The translations under genes and the position numbers were made by a program. The notes beneath the pieces were generated by a model, which was not told the DNA's origin, made no database searches, and was given only the letters and a program-made list of their open reading frames with translations. 64,000 nucleotides of DNA from Sphingomonas edaphi (GTDB lineage: Bacteria; Pseudomonadota; Alphaproteobacteria; Sphingomonadales; Sphingomonadaceae), in the NCBI RefSeq assembly GCF_003583725.1, contig NZ_QXTF01000002.1:372001-436000 (forward strand). Direction: 5' to 3'. This document shows positions 62,486 to 64,000 of this stretch, piece by piece (position 1 is the stretch's first letter; every line of letters begins with the position of its first letter).

Positions 62486-62516
62486 CCCTTGTCGCTTGAA
62501 AACACGTCCCTATATC
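62486..62516 (+). promoter_or_regulatory. Putative heat-shock (RpoH-type) promoter of dnaK
   Basis: CCCTTGTCG (62486-62494) and CCCTATAT (62508-62515) with about 15 bases between fit the alphaproteobacterial sigma-32 pattern (CTTG .. CYTATNT). The same bases also read TTGTCG-N16-TATATC for sigma-70. It lies 66 bases before the dnaK ATG. Confidence 0.5.
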
Positions 62517-62582
62517 GCCGGCAAGTTCAATACGCGGGCGCACCGAAAGTCGCGTCCAAGGGGCAAGTAAGAGGGTAAGAAT

Positions 62583-64000
62583 ATGGCGAAAGTGATCGGG
62601 ATCGATCTTGGTACGACCAACAGCTGCGTTGCGGTCATGGAAGGCGGCAAGCCAAAGGTCATCGAGAACAGCGAAGGTGCGCGCACGACGCCGTCGGTCG
62701 TTGCTTTCACAAAGGACGGCGAGCGCCTGATCGGGCAGCCGGCGAAGCGCCAGGCGGTGACCAATCCCGACAATACGATTTTTGCCGTAAAGCGTCTGAT
62801 CGGACGCCGGTTCGATGATCCGATCACCAAGAAAGACACCGAGCTGGTGCCCTACAAGATCGTCAAGGGATCGAATGGCGATGCTTGGGTGCAGGCGGGC
62901 GGCAAGGATTATTCGCCTTCACAGATTTCGGCCTTCACGCTGCAAAAGATGAAGGAAACCGCCGAGGCTTATCTCGGCGAGACGGTCACGCAGGCAGTCA
63001 TCACAGTCCCGGCCTATTTCAACGACGCACAGCGCCAGGCAACTAAGGACGCCGGCCAGATCGCGGGCCTTGAGGTCCTGCGTATCATCAACGAGCCGAC
63101 AGCGGCCGCGCTTGCGTATGGTTTGGAGAAGAACGACGGCAAGACCATCGCGGTCTACGACTTGGGCGGCGGCACGTTCGACGTTTCGATTCTGGAAATT
63201 GGCGACGGCGTGTTCGAGGTGAAGTCGACCAACGGCGACACCTTCTTGGGCGGCGAGGACTTTGACGCGAAGATCGTCGAATATCTGGCTGACAAGTTCA
63301 AAGCGAAGGAGGGCATCGACCTCCGCACTGACCGCCTCGCGCTCCAGCGCCTCAAGGAAGCCGCGGAAAAGGCGAAAATCGAACTGTCGTCGGCCCAGTC
63401 GACGGAGATCAACCAGCCCTTCATCACCGCACGCATGGAAGGCGGAGCGACGACCCCGCTCCACCTCGTCGAAACCATCACTCGTGCCGACCTGGAAAAG
63501 CTGGTCGCTGACCTGATCAACCGCACGCTCGAGCCCTGCAAGAAGGCGATGAAGGATGCCGGCATCGACGCCAAGGGCATCGACGATGTTGTGCTGGTCG
63601 GCGGTATGACCCGCATGCCGCGCGTTCGGGAAGTCGTGAAGGAATTCTTTGGCAAGGAACCTCACACCGGCGTCAATCCGGACGAAGTCGTCGCGATGGG
63701 CGCTGCCATCCAGGCTGGCGTGCTCCAGGGCGACGTCAAGGACGTTCTGCTGCTCGACGTGACCCCGCTGTCGCTGGGCATCGAGACTCTGGGCGGCGTG
63801 TTCACCCGGATGATCGACCGCAACACGACAATTCCGACGAAGAAGTCGCAGACCTTTTCGACCGCGGACGACAACCAGAATGCGGTGACCATCCGCGTCT
63901 TCCAGGGCGAACGCGAAATGGCGGCGGACAACAAAATGCTCGGCCAGTTCGACCTGGTCGGCATTCCCCCGGCGCCGCGCGGCGTTCCGCAGATCGAAGT
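62583..64000 (+). CDS. dnaK: Molecular chaperone DnaK (5' part, runs off the window)
   Basis: An Hsp70 chaperone of the protein-folding and heat-shock system; 472 of about 635 residues lie in the window. The start [102 protein letters not shown] and [36 protein letters not shown] cover the ATPase domain and the start of the peptide-binding domain. AAGAGGG precedes ATG 62583. dnaJ or grpE would be expected outside the window. Confidence 0.99.
   Translation, partial: MAKVIGIDLGTTNSCVAVMEGGKPKVIENSEGARTTPSVVAFTKDGERLIGQPAKRQAVTNPDNTIFAVKRLIGRRFDDPITKKDTELVPYKIVKGSNGDAWVQAGGKDYSPSQISAFTLQKMKETAEAYLGETVTQAVITVPAYFNDAQRQATKDAGQIAGLEVLRIINEPTAAALAYGLEKNDGKTIAVYDLGGGTFDVSILEIGDGVFEVKSTNGDTFLGGEDFDAKIVEYLADKFKAKEGIDLRTDRLALQRLKEAAEKAKIELSSAQSTEINQPFITARMEGGATTPLHLVETITRADLEKLVADLINRTLEPCKKAMKDAGIDAKGIDDVVLVGGMTRMPRVREVVKEFFGKEPHTGVNPDEVVAMGAAIQAGVLQGDVKDVLLLDVTPLSLGIETLGGVFTRMIDRNTTIPTKKSQTFSTADDNQNAVTIRVFQGEREMAADNKMLGQFDLVGIPPAPRGVPQIE

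Overview
The window looks like chromosomal DNA of a Sphingomonadales alphaproteobacterium (Sphingomonas/Sphingomicrobium type). The base composition is GC-rich. The gene order lapA-pyrF ... accD-folC, the circularly permuted two-piece ssrA, a SWIB-domain mini-protein, the leucine-catabolism block and four GGAAC-N16/17-nGTT (EcfG-type) stress promoters all fit that group. I saw no insertion sequence, prophage, integrase or CRISPR array. The assignment rests on recognised protein families, not on any database search.

Layout. 1-5.4 kb: the 5' part of a Rieske oxygenase gene running off the left edge, an AmpG-type permease, and the minus-strand block lapA-pyrF-accD-folC, in which trpF-trpB-trpA, usually found between pyrF and accD in this group, are absent. 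5.5-10.1 kb: a penicillin-binding-fold serine hydrolase, a 58-residue protein, a stress-promoter hemerythrin protein and a UvrD/PcrA helicase. 10.1-11.1 kb: no intact protein gene, but a strongly structured putative RNA of about 380 nt with UUCG, UCCG and GNRA hairpins and a 13-bp terminator stem; I could not assign it to a known family. 11.1-15.1 kb: a small iron-permease-family protein, a dicarboxylate/amino-acid symporter translationally coupled to an 11-codon leader, and a LytS/LytTR two-component pair. 15.2-20.6 kb: small sphingomonad proteins, a HAD nucleotidase beside a 2H-phosphoesterase-like protein, a MurC/Mpl-like ligase divergent from an LD-carboxypeptidase, SWIB and NUDIX.

20.7-29.9 kb: a stress-promoter lipoprotein, ssrA (tmRNA), a secreted amidohydrolase, a frameshifted lipoprotein gene, mscL, a lemA-TPM-TPM-NUDIX operon and an M3 peptidase. 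29.9-39.7 kb: a three-gene cyclic-nucleotide operon (CHASE2 cyclase, FecR-like exported protein, membrane cNMP-binding protein), a phosphotransferase, a phosphoesterase, nadC, a nitronate-monooxygenase-like enzyme with a cysteine cluster, and a MerR regulator divergent from a glutaredoxin-MauE fusion with a textbook MerR promoter between them.

39.8-52.4 kb: thiolase, isovaleryl-CoA dehydrogenase, a dihaem cytochrome c, an M13 peptidase, then a tightly overlapping operon mccB-NTF2like-bioB-mccA-HSD10-cysQ, in which biotin synthase sits between the two subunits of a biotin-dependent carboxylase. 52.4-64 kb: tRNA-Val(TAC), an XRE regulator, GST, a Ser/Gln-rich stress protein, rpsF-rpsR-rplI, an acyl-CoA dehydrogenase, a DUF4242-cyclase fusion, a second Rieske oxygenase, an amino-acid permease, fabD-fabG and the 5' part of dnaK.

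Recurring themes are branched-chain amino-acid catabolism (with biotin supply built in), peptidoglycan turnover, two independent cyclic-nucleotide systems, and a dispersed general-stress regulon recognisable by its promoters.
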